Source of the DNA: Castanea sativa
Lineage: Eukaryota > Streptophyta > Magnoliopsida > Fagales > Fagaceae
Assembly (NCBI RefSeq): GCF_040712315.1
Contig: NC_134015.1
Span: forward strand, 14,280,945-14,344,944
Direction of reading: 5' to 3'
DNA: 64,000 bases
The notes below the pieces were generated by a model. It was not told the DNA's origin. It saw only the letters and a program-made list of their open reading frames with translations, and did not search any database. Below, one piece after another: positions 33,745 through 46,799 of the stretch. The position numbers and the translations under genes are program-made. The stretch's first letter is position 1. Every line of letters begins with the position of its first letter.

Positions 33745-36700
33745 AGATTCATGCTTCCCTAAATGCTAATTTGGTTCTTACTGCTAAACAGCCTTGAAAC
33801 TCAAAGCATAAAGCATACATCCAAGTAAACCACATGGAACTGTGAATATCTTACTGCTACATTTCCATGAATCAAAGACTCCAAGGTAGTGTCAAATCCC
33901 TAAGGCAGTCATAAAATTTCGTAAATCGGTGTACAAGTATTTACAGATGTTGAATTTCACTATAGTAATTTTTTTCCAATGAAAATATAAGTATCTCAAA
34001 ACTAGGAAGGTAAACCAAAAAACTATCTGGACACAGGCAAAGGCTTCCTACATGAGAACTTTTTGGATCAACTCAATTCAGTAATGTAGAAAAAGGAAGA
34101 AGTTAAAAGAGGAAAAGAGGAAAAGAGATGAGGAAATTGGAATAATGTTCATTATTTGAATGAATGAAGTACATATGGATATTTTTACATCTATGCCAAT
34201 TCAATTATGCACAAGAAGAGGCAGGATTGCAACTGCACAACTATCTTCAACTTTAACAACATATAACTCTTTCAACTGTAAACTTCATTAACAGAAACAT
34301 AACTATTCTATTGGTGAGCTTAGGTTGGTTTGCTGAGCAAGTGGAAGGATTGCAAACACTGCCTCCAAAACATGTTAAATATTGACCCATTCTCACACCT
34401 CACAAATAAAGGAAGTAGTAGATATTTTGAAAATAGGGCAAACACTTCGGCAAAATTTCAACCATAATCTATTGCCATAATATTATGTCGGTACCAATAA
34501 GTACCAAAAGGCACCTGCAAAAGGCTTTTACAGTTATGTCTTTGAAGCAGATTAGGACACCCTTGTTATTGTATTTTTGGCTTGTGCTACTCTCTTGGCC
34601 TTTGGTATCGAACAGCATGGCTGGAAAGATGGGTAGTATCATGGTGGGAGTATTATAGTTGCTGACATTCTGGTTGTTGCTGTTTTTTCTTTCCATAACT
34701 TCAAGCAATCCATGAAATTTGAAAAGTAGAGACATCATGGTGGACATAATTAGGGATTTTCAGCACCAACATATTTCAATGCACCTGTTGATATTGTCTC
34801 TCCCTTAGTCACAATTGTGGTGGTGTCAATTTTGGGTATGCCTCTGGCTATTTCTCTGCTTTGACTTATTCTCTGAAATGCATGATGGATGATCATGTGT
34901 TGCCTCAGGACCTCCTTGCTTGTGAGACACTGGGTCAGACACAACAATCTGCACTAAAAAAACAGGCACCCTTACATTAAACAAGATTAAGGTAACATAA
35001 TTTTTCCTTAAAGAAGCAATGAGTGAAGATAATTCTACATAATAGTATCAAATGTTCTTGATATAATGCAAGAAGCAGTTGAGTTAAACACAACCAGTAC
35101 TATTTACAACATTGATTTTGAATTGCCTGTGAAGATTTCTGGTAGCCCTGCCAACAAAGCTATACTTTCTTGGGATGTCTTTAATTTGAATATGAATGAA
35201 ATCTATAATCCATGATGAAGCCTTTAATGCAGAGAAAAATAGAAGAAGAGTCTTGGCAAAGAGGAAGAGTAAGAAGGCTGTTCACACCCAAAAGAAGGAT
35301 TGTCAGACTAAGGGATACAAATTCAGAGGACTGCTTCTAGCTAGCCTTTAACATGACATGAGGGTAAAAAGAAGAGCGCCTCCCTGCCCCCCCCCCTCAC
35401 CCACCTTTGGCCCCCGGGTGCCCAATGCATAAAATAATTCTAAACCAACTAAAAGTTAAGAAGCTACTTCAAAGTAATTATTAGTTTTACTAAGTATCAA
35501 AAACTCCTATGGAAATTCAAAGGAAATGTCATTCTTCATTGAATTTTATTGGGAATACAGTTGGGGTAGTAAAAGACATACAAGATTGAGGGTGAAATTC
35601 ATTCATTCAAGTGGATAAGAAGTTATAAAATCATTAGTTTGAGAAGCACAGTAAAGAAATCATACTTTAGTGGATCAAACAACTTGGTCCAACTTGACTA
35701 ACCATAATATCAGTCCATGATTGATCTTATTTATGTGTTCTCATGTCTGACAAATTACTAATGTAGAAGGCCTAAAATCACACTTACTAAAATTACAATG
35801 AAGCATAAGCAAACCAAACTCGAAGCAAAGTGACCTCATGATTACTCCCATATTAAAAGCAAATTATAAGGCCAACAATTACCAAAAGCTAGAAAAAGGA
35901 ACACACGCGCACATTTACTAATGCACAATTTACAAGAATGATGATGATAGATATAGGAATCTGTTTCATCTTTTCATCAGTTGGATAATAGATATTGAAT
36001 GATGATTAATTGTCAACAAAATTGATTGTAAATTTAAGTTGCTTCAATAAGAAGAAATTTTCAGAATGCTCAGCTCTCAAGGTATTGCAACAATTTTAAG
36101 GTTACATTATATCTTAGGTATAATAGCAACTCTGGCAAGAGAACAACAATACCACAAAAGGAAGATGAACACATCAACTCATGTCAAAGTAAACAGACCA
36201 TGATTTAAGGCAAAGCAAAGGGAGGCCAGGGTAGTTGTTGCCTCCCATGGGATTGAAATTTCTTATATGAAGTAATCCTTTGTATCATACGCCCCAATTC
36301 TTCTAATATATAATACACTGGTTCCCTTGAGTTTTTGCAGATGTCACAACCACTTAATCCCATTCAAAAGCCAGAGGTTTTGATAGGGTTAAGGTAACAT
36401 CAATGGTACACCAGAAAAATTATTGATCTTTATCATGAAATTTTTGCTTGCCCTATAATTTTATTTCTAGACATACTTTATCCTAAATACACATTTTCCT
36501 TCAAAGAAGTTATTGTCCCCCTAACAAAAGACCCTAGGTTATATTATTGAAAAAAAAAAAGTGTTCACTATAGAGAGGAGTTATACATAAAATTGGCCTA
36601 GATAGGATGGCTAAGCAAGAAGAGAGTAATTTATATGTATCATCAATTTTTTTTTAAAGATATTCCAATGTTGAGATAATGAAGTTAATTAATTTCGTGA

Positions 36701-38631
36701 AAAGGTGATTATGATAAGCTGCAAACCAAGAGTACTAATTTATATGTTATTTCTTCTAATTTTGGGTGCCCTTATATGCCCTGGCCAGGAAGCAAGAATC
36801 GTGTGACCGGGCCACTTACAAGCAAACTTGTGGACAATCACTTTTGACAGGGATTGTTTTAGGTGACGGTTTTATCAATCTATAGCTCAAAGTAGGTTTT
36901 AGTTTGATTTGCAAGAAGGTTAGTCATAGTTCGATAGAGTTTACTTTTTTTTAATTCAAGAATATCCCAAGCAGAGTAACATACGAAGTAATACTTATGA
37001 ACATACCTCAATGGCCTATGCCAATTCTGTGAGGGCAATCAGGTACTTGTTTTGAAATTGAAGCTTGTCTTTGCCTTTTCACTCACTTGCTAAGAGCATT
37101 CATCTTTTCTGCAAACAAGTTTGCATGTTTTCAAAGCATAAAGCTCCTTCATACAGATAAAAACATCTGGATCTAATGTTAACAGTTTAACTTATCAGCC
37201 ATTGTCCTCATTAATATTTTTCTTTTATGCTCTCTAATTTTGGGTTATTCAAAGCAGATAATCAAATTAATAAATTATCGAAACCCACATCTAAGCTTCT
37301 CGAAATATAGTTTTTCTGTTTGCCCATTTAATGCATTTCAAATTACATAAGCATTTTCTATGTGACCGTGTTTATTAGATAATGTGGTTATGAGAGTACC
37401 ACCATAGTTATTCTTCCAAAATGCACAAGCACCCACAAACAGCCTTCTGGCACACGTAGAAAGGGTCCATTTCTACGATTGCAATATAATAATGTCCTAA
37501 ATTTTTTTTATAAAAATATATATTCTACATTGATGAATTTTATTACAAGAAAATCAAAGCATTTAAAATTATGTGTATTTTCATTGTAACTCATAAAGAT
37601 GATTATATAGTCGCCATATAGGGAAAAAACATTGTAAATAACAAACACAGCTGAACAGAAAGTATATGACAAAAGATTGACTCACAACTACAGTTCCAAA
37701 ACATTGTCATCCTGGATAGTAAATTCATTTCTGTGCTGATGGTTCTAGGGTGGAGAAGGTCTGTATATAACAACATTAAAAAGTTCATTCAGTTTCAGCT
37801 AACTATATATGAATGTTGCTGTCCTTGCATCAACTTTCTCATAAGGTCCCACTAACTGCAGTCCAGCCATTGTGTGAACCTAATAATGGATACAATGAAA
37901 GCTAAAGCCTTGGCCACTGAGCTACCCAATAATGACAGCATGGTAAAGCCATCTGTGGGTCAATCAAAGCCATTTGTAACCAGGGTAATAGCAGTCTAAC
38001 TTATTTTTGGTGCGGATGAAAAAGTGAAGAAAACACTCATTTTTAAAACTTTTCATTTGTCAAGTCTTCAATGAATTTAATGCCTAGGCAACTAGAGAAG
38101 AGGGTTTATTAAAACAACAGGCTGTTTTTAATAATTCTAAGGTTTACCATAGTCCGTCAACTGGTGATGGTGGAGTTTCTGCAGCAGTTTGCCAGTGTTG
38201 AGAGGCTAAATTGGGGGCAATGGAATGCTTGCTTTGGACTTGCATCTTTCTGTTGACCAATTGTAGGCTCTTCAAGTGTATTCCAGTTTCTGGAGAGCAG
38301 CTGGTGAAGCAAAGGTTCTCAGCTTCTTGGAAGACTAACCAATAAGTCCAATCATTTGTAATGTGTGACTTTCTGCATTAGGTGAAGTGAAGGTAAAACG
38401 TAGTGCTAAGGGATATCAATTCGAGAGAAAGCTTCCAGTTAGTCTCGAACGTAGGATATGTTCAAGTACACAAGGAGTAATAACTGTTATTTTTTTGACA
38501 AGAATAATATAAAACTTTAACAAAACAGCAATACAAAAGGCCTTAAATCATGTCAGCTAAAATTACAATGACATCAAATTATATTTCCAATTACAGAGTA
38601 CTAGTATGCTATCATGTGAACTTCGGGGCAA
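33745..38631. other. Unit 2-specific ~4.9 kb of unrecognised DNA
   Basis: Absent from unit 1. Its first ~250 bp reappear at the very end of the window (63902-64000), so unit 3 probably keeps it. Base composition is less AT-extreme than the spacers. Minus-strand frames at 34947-34750 and 34747-34469 are adjacent and could be pieces of one degenerate gene, but I recognise no domain. It includes a C-rich tract (35385-35420) and otherwise no repeats I can name. Confidence 0.5.
34469..34947 (-). pseudogene. Unrecognised degenerate coding-like stretch
   Basis: Two consecutive minus-strand frames (65 and 92 codons) separated by one stop, with protein-like composition (EVLRQHMIIHHAFQRI; FHGLLEVMERKNSNNQNVSN). 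No signal peptide, membrane segment or known motif is visible. It may be a remnant of a processed or captured gene, or chance. Confidence 0.25.
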
Positions 38632-39292
38632 CAAACTGTATTTGTACATGAGTTCCTTCAAAAGGAGCAACACCAAGAGAGGCTGGACACATGATACCAT
38701 ATTCTGGACCTTAGCATGTAATGAATTTTCAGAACTGGTCTTAACAGCAATAAATTGATAGACCAAAGTCCAAATAGACATATTTTGCCAAAAGTAAATC
38801 ACACCTCAGACAATATGGGGTAATGGGCAAGAAACATACTCATGTCCCCCATGATGTGTCAGTAACTTAAGAGAGAAAGAGAGAGAGATCATGAAAATCA
38901 TGATACAATGAACTTCTATCAGCTTGTTTTCATAACTTTTGTTCTAAAAAATTGATTTTTTTTATAGTATTTTAAAATTCTTAACTTTCTTTTTGAAAAA
39001 AATATTTTTTGCAGAAATAAAACCTCCTTATTCGCATAAAATTAAAACCAAGACCTCAATTCCACCACGTAATGATTTGTACTGCACATTCACCTTATAA
39101 CTTAACATTTTTTTGTTTTTTTCTAAAACAACTTAAAAGTGTTTATCAAATGACTATTTCTTTCATTAATTCTGGTTTTTCTTTTAAATAATGTCCTTTC
39201 AAATTGGATCGATACCCATGATGTGAATGAGCCAGTTAATTTGAGAGAGAGAAGTGATAAAAGAACTAACAGATGCAAATGAAACAACAAAA
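38632..39292. other. 3' flank of the unit 2 TNL tail
   Basis: Colinear with 17533-18217 of unit 1. No gene seen. Confidence 0.5.
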
Positions 39293-40417
39293 CTAAGGGA
39301 GGAGACATACCTGACATTTAAAAACATAATAGAGAATGTTTCAATGTACCTTGGCATATTCTTAGAAGTTCAATCAAGAGGTTCTCATTTCTTTGAAAGT
39401 AGATATGGATAGAAGTCAGCATCCTACATGCATCATCGGAGGGCAAGGCCATCATTGCAGTTGTCGGAAAGTTTACAGGCAAAAGAAGACAAGTGATTTG
39501 ACCCCGGCGCCCATCATATGAGGCTGTGGGCTACGTTTTTATCAAACCACATCCATAAATGAGGAAGAAGCCAAAGCCGAAATATCCTTCATTGTGCTCT
39601 TCCATTCCCAGCCGGGCTTGCAAGCTGGATTTACAATGAAGTTGATGATATTTTCTGCAATCCATAAGATAAATCCTCAACAACCAGCTAACAAGATCAA
39701 TATTATCTCTACAACAGATTCATCCGACTGCAAACAAAGGAAGAGAAATAGCAATCCAATTGTGTAATCTTTATTGTATTTACTGAACCTCTTCTTCTGA
39801 AATGTAAGAGAGTTCATTCATTAATTCAGCCCATAGTAACATTTTATCAAATACTTGGAGTGTTCATACTTGGGATTATAAACATTAAAAAAAAAAAAAA
39901 ACAAACAAACAAACAGTTTCAACGTTATTATAGTACCTTAGCATATATCTTTGAAGTTCAATCAAGAAGTTCTCATTTTCTTCAATGGTGGACTTGGGTT
40001 GAAGTCAGCGTCCTCATTTAGAAAGGGCTGGGCCATTGAAGATATCGGTGTTGGGATGGTGTTGGTCGGGTGACATTGGTGTTGTATTTCCGGTACAACA
40101 ATAGGCATATCTGTCCAAACACTCTCATTATTTTGGTCTTCAGTTCCCTGTGTAATCTCAAGTGATCTCACGTATGAGTCATACTGTTTGTCAAGACGAT
40201 GGGCTAGTTGGTCTATGCTGGCTTTAGTGTTTGAAAACAGAGCATCCTCCCTTGCATCCCAAAGGATTTTCATTGCCACTGCTGCATACAGTGTGAATTC
40301 ATCTTTGTTCACTCTTTCTGCCAGTAATTCCATTGGGGGATCAATTATATGTTCAACGAATTCCATTATAGATTGAGCTTGGATCATTTCGACTCGAAAA
40401 CCCCATGTACCACCATA
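39293..40417. repeat. Tail duplication, distal copy
   Basis: Direct tandem repeat with 40418-41510. Both units start CTAAGGGAGGA(G/A)ACATACC and end in the TNL tail coding sequence at TATGGTGGT (minus strand). Unit 1 has only one such unit (about 18218-19365). Confidence 0.8.
39962..40417 (-). pseudogene. Second copy of the TNL retroelement-like tail
   Basis: The minus-strand frame 40387-39962 (141 codons) reads [18 protein letters not shown], then [18 protein letters not shown], and ends in [11 protein letters not shown] before a stop. It is a duplicate of the tail inside the TNL's last exon, but keeps about 13 residues ([13 protein letters not shown]) that the tail fused to the TNL has lost. 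It ends differently, with no RNase H strand. Without its own zf-RVT or promoter it may be a relic, or an alternative 3' exon. Confidence 0.55.
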
Positions 40418-41510
40418 CTAAGGGAGGAAACATACCTTGACATTTAAAAACATAATAGAAAATGTTTCAATGTTATAAGGGTACCTTGACATATTCTTAG
40501 AAGTTAAATCAAGAGGTTCTCATTTCTTCGAAAGTTGATATGTATTGAAGTCAGCATCCTACATGCAGCATAGGAGGTCAAGGCCATCTTTACCGTTTTC
40601 GGAAAGTTTACAAGCAAAATCAAACTAGAGTGATTCGACCCCAACGCCCATCTTATGAGGCTGTGGGCTACAGAATTAGTGAACCCCATTCATAAAGCTG
40701 AAATTTCTTTCATTATGATCTTCCATTCCCAGCCGGGCTTGCAATGAATTTGATGAAGCTAGCTGTGTCACTTTCTGTTGGCTCAGAAAATGATGACAAA
40801 ATTCAACAGAGCAACCCAAAGAGAAATGCTCGACAACAAGCTAACAAGACAAAATTATCACTAGATCACATTCATCCAACTACACTAAGGAAGAGAGATA
40901 GCAATCCAATTGTGTGATGTTGACTGAATTTTATCATTATATATATACGTAAACACTGAAACTCGTCTCTCAAAAAGTAAGAGAGTGAGGTCATTCATTC
41001 AGAACATAGTAACATTTTGTCAATATTTGGAGTGCATACCTTTATACTCTCTATCACAACTTGCTCAAGTCTGTCCTGTTTGGCCAATGGCATTGCCCAT
41101 CTTGCCGTTGATGTTTATGCCACGTCTGATTCCTCTGCCATTTCCTTCTTGATCTTTGAGAACCACAGCTAAGCCTACATTCTTTTGATCACATGACGCA
41201 TCAAAATTAAGCTTTACCCATTGATCAGGTGGTTTGGTCCAAGCACTTTCCCTGTTTTGCTCTTCAGTTCCCCTTGTAGTCCAAAGTGATCTCAAGTTAG
41301 AGTCGTACTGTGTGTTAAGACGATGGGCTAGCTGATTTATGCTTGGTTTGGTGTTTGAAAACAGAGCATCCTCCCTTGCATCCCAAAGGATTTTCACTCT
41401 TTCTGCCAGTAATTCCATTGGGGGATCAATTATATATTCAACGAATTCCATTATAGATTGAGCTTTGATCATTTCGACTCGAAAACCACATCTACCACCA
41501 TACCACAATC
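40418..41510. repeat. Tail duplication, proximal copy
   Basis: Second unit of the ~1.1-kb tandem repeat; it contains the 3' end of the open TNL frame (stop at 41065). Several deletions relative to the distal unit, for example around 40760. Confidence 0.75.
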
Positions 41511-41700
41511 CTTTAGCCAAGGGACAACATTGAAATAGATGTAAAACTGAATCTTTTGCTATTTCACAAAGAGGGCAATAATAGCCATCTTGAGCATTGG
41601 ACAATCGGTCCAGCTTTTGCTTAAAGGGGAGGACATCTGCAGCCACTCTCGATAAAGACATCTCTAATCTTTCATCAAAACTCATTTTTAATCTTTCCTG
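41065..41700 (-). other. LINE-derived tail fused in frame to the TNL
   Basis: Within the last TNL exon, residues ~1045-1255. [16 protein letters not shown], then CPLC-x8-H-x3-C and AKGLW form a typical zf-RVT domain, as found at the C-terminus of plant LINE ORF2 proteins. After a ~90-residue linker, QWVKLNFDASCDQKN and AVVLKDQEGN match the first strands of an RNase H (RVT_3) fold. The rest of RNase H is lost at the stop. The same fusion is recognisable in the unit 1 copy. Confidence 0.75.
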
Positions 41701-44700
41701 AATTCTTATGCAGGCCACCTTATCTACAGCAGAGTTCTGAGGAGAACATGTGCATGCTACATGGACCCCACACTTTTCTACAGTAATTTCGGCTTTTTCT
41801 GGATTATCATTTGAAAATTCAAATTGAAGCTTAACTTCAGTCCCTTCATTTAGAATTATGCCTTCCAATGAACTATCCCTTATATAGAACACCCATAGAT
41901 AAGAATAAGATGACGATGGTCGAGTTCGAGTTGGAATATATATAGTATTTGAGTGCAATCCTTTATAACCATCAACGAAAATGTTGATAGCAAAGTAACC
42001 TGATAGAGAATAGCTATACCTCTCCTTCGATTGCACTTGAATAACAACACAGAAAGCAAATGATGGAAGAAGTTTCCGACTGACCGAGAATGATATGGAA
42101 CTTCCACCAATTTGATGGTTGAACCATTTTGGAATCTTACTTCCTTGAATGAACGCTTCTCCATCAATTTTAAATGAAAACCCCTTTTTATGAGGAAAGT
42201 CAGTTTCAGATGCATAGTCCCGGTGCGATGATCCCCTTGGACATACAATATTCCGTGGAAGCCCTACCTTTTCTGCGAACTGCATGCATTTAGCAAATTA
42301 AAGAAACCACAGTTTAGCAAATCTAGTAATATATTTGGGAAAGTTAACCAAAATTGAATCTTTGAGAGAGATGAACCTGTCTCAATAATCTTCTGCTTGA
42401 TTGTGGATCCAACGATTTGCATCCTGTTACTTGTACTGTAACCAAACATGATGGAAGTCTTGAAATTTTCTGAAGATTACAGCAGTTGCTAATATAAAGG
42501 CTCGTTAATTGAGGAAATCTGCTAGAGATGTCGGGGAGGGTAGTAATGTTGCTGTCGATAACCACTAACTCTTCCAATTTGGGGAAGCAATCAGGAATAT
42601 CCAGGTTCTTTGGAAAATATTCAACATCATACATACAGAGGAGATTAAGATTTGGTAATGTAGAGAAGCAGCTTGGAAGATCATTAAGATATTTAGTACC
42701 GATGATTAATTCTTGAAGGCTAGTGAGATTTCCAATTGACGGAGGCAGAGCTAATCTTTCCGTACTTTGCCCAATATTGGGAAACTTCCAAAGACTTCTA
42801 CAGCCTTGGAGATTAAAGCATTGAAGGGATTTCAACTTGAGATTCCTCGGAATCATTTTAAGATTTTTACAGTAAACGAGACTCCAATATTCAAGCGCTT
42901 CAAGAAGTCCAACAGACTGATGAATCTCAACTAAATTTTCACAATTATCAAGTTCTAGCCGCTTTATGTTTGGGGCAATCACCGATAAGTCAGGTAATTT
43001 GGTAATGTTTTTACAGTAATTGAAATCCATATATTTCAAAGCTGTGAGCCGGCACCTCTGTAGAGGATGGAAAAAAAATCAATAAATATAGCATAAAAAT
43101 ATAATAATTTATAAATAGTAATGGTCATACCTCAAAATGCTCGTCCAATTTAATGTGGCTTCCTGGCACTGTAAGTGCAACAAGTTTTTGAAGACTAACG
43201 GTGGCTGGCAAGGAAGACAAAGGAAACTCATTCCAATCAATTAACCTTAACTCATTTGGAAGATATTTAACATCTTCACAAATTAAATTACGAACAATCA
43301 AGTATTTGAGTTTTTTCATCCTTCCAAAATCTATTTGCATGTTTCTTGGTTGTGGGAAGCACAATGTTATGCCTTCAACTTCTTCTAATCCCTAAATGGA
43401 CAAAGAATTACAATAATTACATTATACAACAAAATTTACAATTATTAAGTTGTAAACAAAATAAATGTGGATAAAGTTATATTTTCTTCAGCATTAAACG
43501 GGAAAAAAAAAACAAAGAAATGAGAAAAATATTCACTACAAAAATACATATGCTTGGTGAGAAAAAAGAAAAGATAAATCAAAATAATTTATACCTTATC
43601 TGGTAGATCGGAAGCACCATCATAACACAATAACCTTTTATGTTTCTTTGATACTTTTGATTCTTGTTTGATAATTTCCAAACCCATTTGTTGTATCAAG
43701 TCATGCATCGAAAATTTGCCGTCTTCATCAACAAATATGAGAGACTTATCTTTAAGTATTTCAATATCATAATATGGGTCATAAGAATTGCAACTTTCTA
43801 GTATATTTTCGACAAGATCTTTGCCTAATCCCTTGAGAAAACATGCAATATCAAGGAAAATATGCCGTTGAGTTTGGTCCAATCCATCATAACTTATTTT
43901 GAGTACTTTTAGAATATTTGGATTAAGAATTCTTTTGTACTTATCTAATGCACTTTTCCAACAACGCATATCATCTCTTGGATACAAATCAGAACCTATT
44001 ATTTTCAAAGCTAATGGAAGACCTTTGGCGTAGCTTATAAATAGGTCTACGAGTTCTAAATAACCTTTCTTAGGCTTGTTTTCTTTGAATGCATGTTGAC
44101 AAAAGAGCTCACGAGATTCATGTTTATCTAATTCCTTGAGCCTGTAGTTATAGTAGGTTAAATGATAATCTTCTTGAAGAGTAGATAGTAATTTTTCATC
44201 TGTTGTTGTAATAATAATTCTACTTCCAGAAGCAAAACGATTGCATTCACCAAGCAAATCTGTTACTTGAATTAATTTGTCCACATCATCAAGAATTATA
44301 AGAATTCTTTTGTGCTGAGGCATTTCCATTCTCATATTGATTCTTTTAATTGCACCAAGCTCCTTCAAAGTTCCACCTCCTAAGATCTCAGAATAAAGTG
44401 CCTCTCTTAATTGGCATTGTCCATCATTTGTTCTTGAGTTTTCTTTAACATTCTCTAGAAAGATGCTTCCTTCAAAACGATATGCAATTAAGTCATATAT
44501 AGATTTTGCAATTGCTGTCTTACCAATTCCAGGAAGGCCATGGATCACTAGCATACGCACATCATTTGAACCAATATCTAAAAGCAAACTTATATCCTCC
44601 ACACGAGAATCTATTCCAACGGGATATTTAACATCAAATATTTTTGTATAATTTAATTTAACTCTTGAGATCACTTCAAAAACTTCTTTGATAAGAGTAA

Positions 44701-45336
44701 ATTGAGGGTGGCTGCCAGTTGCAAAGCATTAAAAACTTGTTAGAAAATAGAATATAAAGACGAACTAAAATTCAAAATGTTTAGCATGTGTACTATGGCT
44801 GAAATATTGTTAATATAAGTTAATGGCGAGTAACTCATGGATCTAAGAACTATTAGTATGAGCCATTTTTTCCTCAGCCAGAAAATCAAATTTTGGCTTT
44901 TAGCATGAAGACTCGTGAAAATCTAGTTAGGTAAGGAAACAAGCTTCGTGAATATCCACTTCTAATTGACAGACTCTAGCTTGAACGCATTCATTAAGAT
45001 ATTTTAGGGATCAAAGTTTGGTAAACATTATATGGGTGTGTAGTGAATCTATAATGGGTCCCAAGACTCTCCATTACATCAAAGTAAAAAAAAAAAAAAC
45101 CTAAAATTGTAGAATGATAATTGATTTTCTTTTTCAAAGGGAAAAAAAATACTTTTGCATTTTTTCACCGATTCCAAAAAGGCCACAAAATATTAAACCA
45201 TAGAAATCTAACTCAATTGAAACCGTAAATTGCTTGACAAAAAAAAAATGTTATGAGCGTGATGAATAATTATTGATAAGTTAATAAAACCTAAATACAA
45301 AAACTTAATAAGCAATTTTGCATCTAAAAAAAATTA

Positions 45337-45378
<42 letters not shown>

Positions 45379-46148
45379 AAGATGAATAAATAATATTTAA
45401 TTAATATTGAAATATTAAAAAAACCTTAAAAACCTCAAAATATATAGAGCTGCCTGAAGTGAGAAAATCTTATAATTAATTGATAAGATAATCAGTTATA
45501 TGTGCTTACCTTTCTATCTAGCCTAACTAGCACATTATTAAAAGATATGAACTTTCAAATTTTCAAAAAATAAGGCAAAAAATAAGACTTCGCGTGAGAG
45601 TTGTTTAACGTTAAAATTTTTTGGTGATAACAAAAATAGTGATAGAATGCATACTCTTTTGTGCAATGCCATCCACCTATATTGCCGGCTTCATGTAGAG
45701 CCATCCTCCATTTTTGCACTTCCATTTTATCCTTGAACTTTGTTTCATGTTCTGTCAAAGCTTCTCCAAACTTTCCCTTTTGGTTACGTACTTCTGATGG
45801 ATCCACCTTGTAAAAAATTGGTAGCACAATTTGTTGGTCTTTCGTTTTACACTCAAGAATTTTGACAAGTTCTTTCAAACACCAAGTGGAAAATGCATAG
45901 TTTTTAGAGAATACAATGATTGAAATTCTTGAACCTTCAATGGCTTCGAAAAGTTTGTCTGAAATTTCTTCACCCCTTAAGTGCTCGTTATCGAGGAAGA
46001 TGTTAATACCATGATGAGACAAAATGCCGATCAAAATACTCGTAAAATTATTGCGGGTATCGTCACCTCTAAAACTCAAAAATACATCATATCTATACTG
46101 GTGGGTGATAGAGGAAGAAGAGTCTCCTTTGTTGATTGGAAAAGCCAT
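41065..46148 (-). CDS. TIR-NBS-LRR disease-resistance protein with C-JID and retroelement-type zf-RVT/RNase H tail
   Basis: Likely intracellular immune receptor. Five exons joined by GT-AG sites: 46148-45655, 44711-43595, 43391-43131, 43057-42377, 42279-41065, giving about 1255 codons in frame. TIR at residues ~20-160 (YDVFLSFRGDDTR; catalytic-type Glu in CLKELVKI). NB-ARC ~195-505: P-loop GLPGIGKT 223-230, kinase-2 LDDVD 305-309, RNBS-B IIITTTDE (Arg usual at the third Thr), GLPLA 395-399, CFLKG, MHD 500-502. LRRs in exons 3-4, ~560-850. C-JID ~890-1035 (GSKIPKWFNHQ). Then, without a stop, a zf-RVT domain (CPLC 1086-1089, HLFQCC) and a truncated RNase H start (VKLNFDAS, Asp 1211). Start ATG 46148 was chosen because it sits just before the TIR; an in-frame upstream start region extends to 46301. 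No frame breaks seen. Expression is unknown. Confidence 0.87.
45341..45371. repeat. AT microsatellite in TNL intron 1, unit 2
   Basis: (AT)n tract of about 30 bp, the counterpart of 27534-27570. Confidence 0.85.
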
Positions 46149-46799
46149 GGTGATTTGGATAGACAATAGAACAGATTTAAAAGGAAGAGAAGAGTTTAAG
46201 TGATGAAATTGGAATTGTAAGAGTTTAAGTGAGAATTTTCTGAATGGGTTTTTGAGAGAGAGAGAGAATGGGAATGGTAGTTCCTGTGACTGTGAGGCCA
46301 TAGGCCCATAAGTGATAAGACTTATGTTAGTTTATTGTGAAAATAGTATATTATTAGTGAGTTGGTGGCCCAAACGCGGAGAAGACTTGTTTAATGCTAA
46401 TTGGAAAATCACGCTGGAACCCAGTAGGAAAGTGGGGAGAAATTTCTTGGGTACGTCTTATTTTTGGAGTGTAGTCACTGTAGTGTAGTTTATGCATTCT
46501 AAATACGATTATCAAAAATGCATTCTAAATACATATTCAAACTTCTTCTCAAAAATAAAATAAAAAATAAAAAATTCATATTCAAACTTCAAACTTCAAA
46601 CTTCAAACTTCAAACTTCAAACTTTTTCTGTGTCTCTTCTAGATTTTCGCTCGTTCTCACGGGTTGTCATACTGTGAAACGTGCTGTATCACTGGGACCC
46701 ACCTCGGGCGCTATTTTTGTTTGGAATTTGTATCAGAGGTCATGAGAAACGCCACAAACACATGATGCTGTCGGCCAAAATGGCCAATGCAACTATTTT
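46149..46799. other. Upstream region of the open TNL
   Basis: 5' flank of the minus-strand TNL. No certain TATA box identified. The frame stays open upstream of the chosen ATG to 46301. It ends at the junction with unit 3 at 46800, where sequence identical in order to position 1 begins. Confidence 0.5.
46568..46624. repeat. TTCAAAC heptanucleotide tandem repeat
   Basis: Six or so consecutive 7-bp units (AACTTCAAACTTCAAACTTC) about 420 bp upstream of the TNL start. Confidence 0.9.

Noticed and set aside
46149..46301. Upstream extension of the TNL start (51 more codons)
   Set aside because: In frame, but TNLs normally begin just before the TIR; kept as an alternative only.
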